Part shown: piece after piece, positions 4,865-6,017 of the stretch
How positions within the stretch are numbered: position 1 is the stretch's first letter
How the letters are laid out: every line of letters begins with the position of its first letter
DNA from: Candidatus Culexmicrobium profundum
GTDB lineage: Archaea; Thermoproteota; Methanomethylicia; Culexarchaeales; Culexmicrobiaceae
Reading direction: 5' to 3'
DNA: 6,017 bases
Assembly (NCBI GenBank): GCA_025061245.1
Contig: JANZKD010000244.1
Span: 1 to 6,017 of the forward strand
Program-made: the position numbers and the translations under genes
Notes under the pieces: model-generated
Databases searched by the model: none
What the model was told of the DNA's origin: nothing
The model's input: only the letters and a program-made list of their open reading frames with translations

Positions 4865-5020
4865 TTATCCAACGAGGTCCATGAATCTTGCACATCGCTT
4901 ACAGACTTTTTGTCCTTCCCTCTCTGTTATACAGTTTGGGCAAACTCTTAGGAAGCACATTTCACATTTGACTAGGTCTTCTTCTTTAACTTCTGCACCG
5001 CATACAGGACACTTAACCAT
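4865..5020 (-). CDS. Miniprotein with four CxxC pairs (51 aa), probable two-zinc protein
   Basis: The protein starts MVKCPVCGAE and has four regularly placed CxxC pairs: C4/C7, C19/C22, C27/C30 and C40/C43. Eight cysteines in 51 residues can hold two zinc ions, either as two consecutive ribbons or as a RING/FYVE-like cross-brace; the middle pairs (KCEMCFLRVCPNC) are only four residues apart, which favours a cross-brace or treble-clef arrangement. There is no catalytic motif, signal peptide or membrane segment. The ATG at 5018-5020 is preceded by AAGGTG with seven bases between, the same spacing as at the NifX-like gene, which makes this a convincing real gene despite its size. It ends 23 bases from the Lrp-like gene, to which it is convergent, and is divergent from xdhC. 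The function is unknown; protein-protein or nucleic acid binding is a family-level guess. Confidence 0.83.
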   Translation of the reverse strand: MVKCPVCGAEVKEEDLVKCEMCFLRVCPNCITEREGQKVCKRCARFMDLVG

Positions 5021-5027
5021 AACTTCA

Positions 5028-5033
5028 CACCTT
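5028..5033 (-). promoter_or_regulatory. Shine-Dalgarno site AAGGTG of the 51-aa cysteine protein
   Basis: AAGGTG lies seven bases before the ATG at 5020. It decides both the strand and the start of this short gene against the open plus-strand frame across the same bases. Confidence 0.65.
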
Positions 5034-5139
5034 AACTGCTTATTTCACTTTACTATTGTTTCTTAATGTTTATTAGCTTAATTATGGTTTATGCGTTTAA
5101 TTTATCTATTTTATTCTGTTAACCTTATTTAGTGTCTCT

Positions 5140-5931
5140 ATGTCAGACTTGGAGTTGTTGAGTGTTGCGATTGACTTGTTGAGGGATGGTAAGGTTATTG
5201 CACTCTGCACTATTATTGATAAGGAGGGTTCTGGTCCTAGAAGTGTAGGAGCAAAGATGATTGTATGTGAAGATGGTAGTGTGTATGGTACTATTGGGGG
5301 AGGGTCTCTTGAAAGATTACTTATCAATGAGGCTTTAAGGGCTATTAAGTCTAGGAGGTCTTGTGTGAGGTCTTTTTCTCTTGGTAGATATGAGGAAGGG
5401 GATATAGTGACTGGGCTAATTTGTGGGGGGAGATTTTCAGTTTTTATTGATGTGATTGAACCGAAGCCTAGGTTAATAGTTATGGGTGCTGGGCATATTG
5501 CTAGACCTTTAGTTGAAATTGCACGTATAGTTGGATTTGAAGTTATAGTGGTTGATGATGAGAGTGATTTTGCTAATAGAGATAGATTTCCTAATGCAAG
5601 TGAAATTTACGTTAAGTCTGTGGATGATTTCTTTAATGAATTTGAGTTTAAGAGGAATGATTTCATAGTCATTCTTTATGGGGATGTTCATCGTGATTAT
5701 ACTGCTTTAAAGAGGGCTCTGGCTTTGAAGTTAAGGTATGTGGGGTTGATTGGAAGTAAAAGTAAGATTTCTAGTTTTAAGGGTAGGTTGAAGGATGATG
5801 GATTTACTGATGATGCTCTTAGGTCTCTTTATGCTCCCATTGGAATTGATATAAATGCTGAGTCTCCTGAAGAAATTGCAGTTAGCATTATGGCGGAAAT
5901 AATAAGGGTTTTTAGGAGTGGAGGAGATTGA
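5140..5931 (+). CDS. xdhC: XdhC/CoxI-family molybdenum cofactor maturation protein
   Basis: This is a 263-aa cytoplasmic protein. Characterised XdhC proteins bind molybdenum cofactor, help its sulfuration and pass it to xanthine dehydrogenase-type enzymes. The N-terminal XdhC/CoxI domain (1-105) shows GSGPRSVGAKM (30-40), GTIGGGSLE (50-58) and the ICGGRF motif with C95. The C-terminal Rossmann domain (110-260) shows LIVMGAGHIARPL (112-124), VDDESDFANRDRFP (138-151), GDVHRDYTAL (181-190), YVGLIGSKSK (200-209) and SPEEIAVSIMAEII (242-255), all typical. The length is normal and no key motif is missing. The ATG at 5140 has no clear Shine-Dalgarno site; an AT-rich TTTAATTTAT (5096-5105) is a possible TATA region. 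Its stop codon overlaps the start of the MocA-like gene, so the two are translationally coupled. It is divergent from the 51-aa cysteine protein. The molybdoenzyme it serves is not in the window. Confidence 0.94.
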   Translation: MSDLELLSVAIDLLRDGKVIALCTIIDKEGSGPRSVGAKMIVCEDGSVYGTIGGGSLERLLINEALRAIKSRRSCVRSFSLGRYEEGDIVTGLICGGRFSVFIDVIEPKPRLIVMGAGHIARPLVEIARIVGFEVIVVDDESDFANRDRFPNASEIYVKSVDDFFNEFEFKRNDFIVILYGDVHRDYTALKRALALKLRYVGLIGSKSKISSFKGRLKDDGFTDDALRSLYAPIGIDINAESPEEIAVSIMAEIIRVFRSGGD

Positions 5932-6017
5932 TTTCAATTATAATTTTAGCTGCAGGTGAATCTAGGAGGTTTGGTAGAAATAAGTTGTTAATCCCTATTT
6001 CCGGAGTTCCGATGATT
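5928..6017 (+). CDS. mocA: MocA/MobA-like molybdenum cofactor nucleotidyltransferase (N-terminal part, cut by window end)
   Basis: Thirty codons are visible, beginning at a TTG (5928-5930) that overlaps the xdhC stop as TTGA. The protein opens with a beta strand (ISIIILAAG) followed by ESRRFGRNKLL, the nucleotide-binding signature LAAG-x-S-x-R-x-G-x-x-K of the MobA-like NTP transferase family, then the expected PISGVPMI. In this family MocA makes molybdopterin cytosine dinucleotide from CTP and Mo-molybdopterin, and MobA makes the guanine form. Being directly behind xdhC favours MocA. Purine-rich GGAG (5915-5918) and GGAGG (5920-5924) inside the end of xdhC can serve as the ribosome-binding site. 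The gene continues beyond the window, so whether it is intact is unknown. Confidence 0.88.
   Translation, partial: MISIIILAAGESRRFGRNKLLIPISGVPMI

Noticed and set aside
4881..5066. Open plus-strand frame of 61 codons over the 51-aa cysteine gene
   Set aside because: The minus strand there encodes four regular CxxC pairs with a well-spaced AAGGTG. The plus frame has no ribosome-binding site and a low-complexity Ser/Thr/His composition typical of an antisense frame.
5509..5937. Minus-strand frames of 60-70 codons under xdhC
   Set aside because: Their Asn/Ile/Ser-rich translations are antisense to strongly motif-supported xdhC codons, and no promoter or ribosome-binding site supports them.
1..6017. 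CRISPR array, insertion sequence or attachment site
   Set aside because: No regularly spaced repeats, transposase motifs or tRNA-end duplications were found. The 3' ends of both tRNA genes occur only once in the window.

Overview
The window looks archaeal and probably thermophilic. The evidence is: A/T-rich TATA-type boxes about 25 bases before expected transcript starts, several apparently leaderless genes, a type II methionine aminopeptidase as the housekeeping MetAP, an Lrp/AsnC regulator, a ribbon-helix-helix NikR, and two very GC-rich tRNA genes in an otherwise AT-rich background. The mix of leaderless starts and GGTG/GAGGTG ribosome-binding sites would suit a TACK-type lineage, but the sequence alone does not settle the phylum.

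Left part (1-2280), mostly housekeeping. A small coiled-coil protein of unknown function (-) is divergent from a nikR-like nickel-responsive regulator (+) that keeps all four Ni(II) ligands. The regulator converges on tRNA-Ile(GAU) (-), which encodes its own CCA. That tRNA is divergent from the methionine aminopeptidase gene (+), and one TTTAAA box lies midway between the two. tRNA-Thr(GGU) (+), without an encoded CCA, follows.

Middle part (2281-4841), metal and sulfur themes. On the minus strand, in transcription order, are a TauE/SafE-family membrane exporter, a NifX/NafY-like (dinitrogenase iron-molybdenum cofactor biosynthesis family) protein, and a 59-residue zinc-ribbon protein of a kind I associate with NifX-like genes. 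Divergent from the exporter is an Lrp/AsnC regulator with an added C-terminal five-cysteine cluster resembling DUF3795. A palindromic TATA box (TTATATAA) sits almost midway between the two start codons, so the regulator probably controls the exporter and itself.

Right part (4842-6017), molybdenum cofactor. A 51-residue protein with four CxxC pairs (-) converges on the regulator gene and is divergent from an xdhC-like gene (+). The xdhC stop overlaps the TTG start of a MocA/MobA-like nucleotidyltransferase that runs off the window. XdhC plus MocA is the usual pair that modifies and inserts molybdenum cofactor into xanthine dehydrogenase/CO dehydrogenase-type enzymes, so a molybdoenzyme operon may lie just to the right.

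No mobile element, CRISPR array, rRNA or broken gene was seen. The two small cysteine-rich genes (2439-2618 and 4865-5020) are short enough to be missed by length-filtered gene calling. The most interesting points are the Lrp-Cys-cluster/TauE pair, the symmetrical shared TATA boxes, and the eight-cysteine miniprotein.
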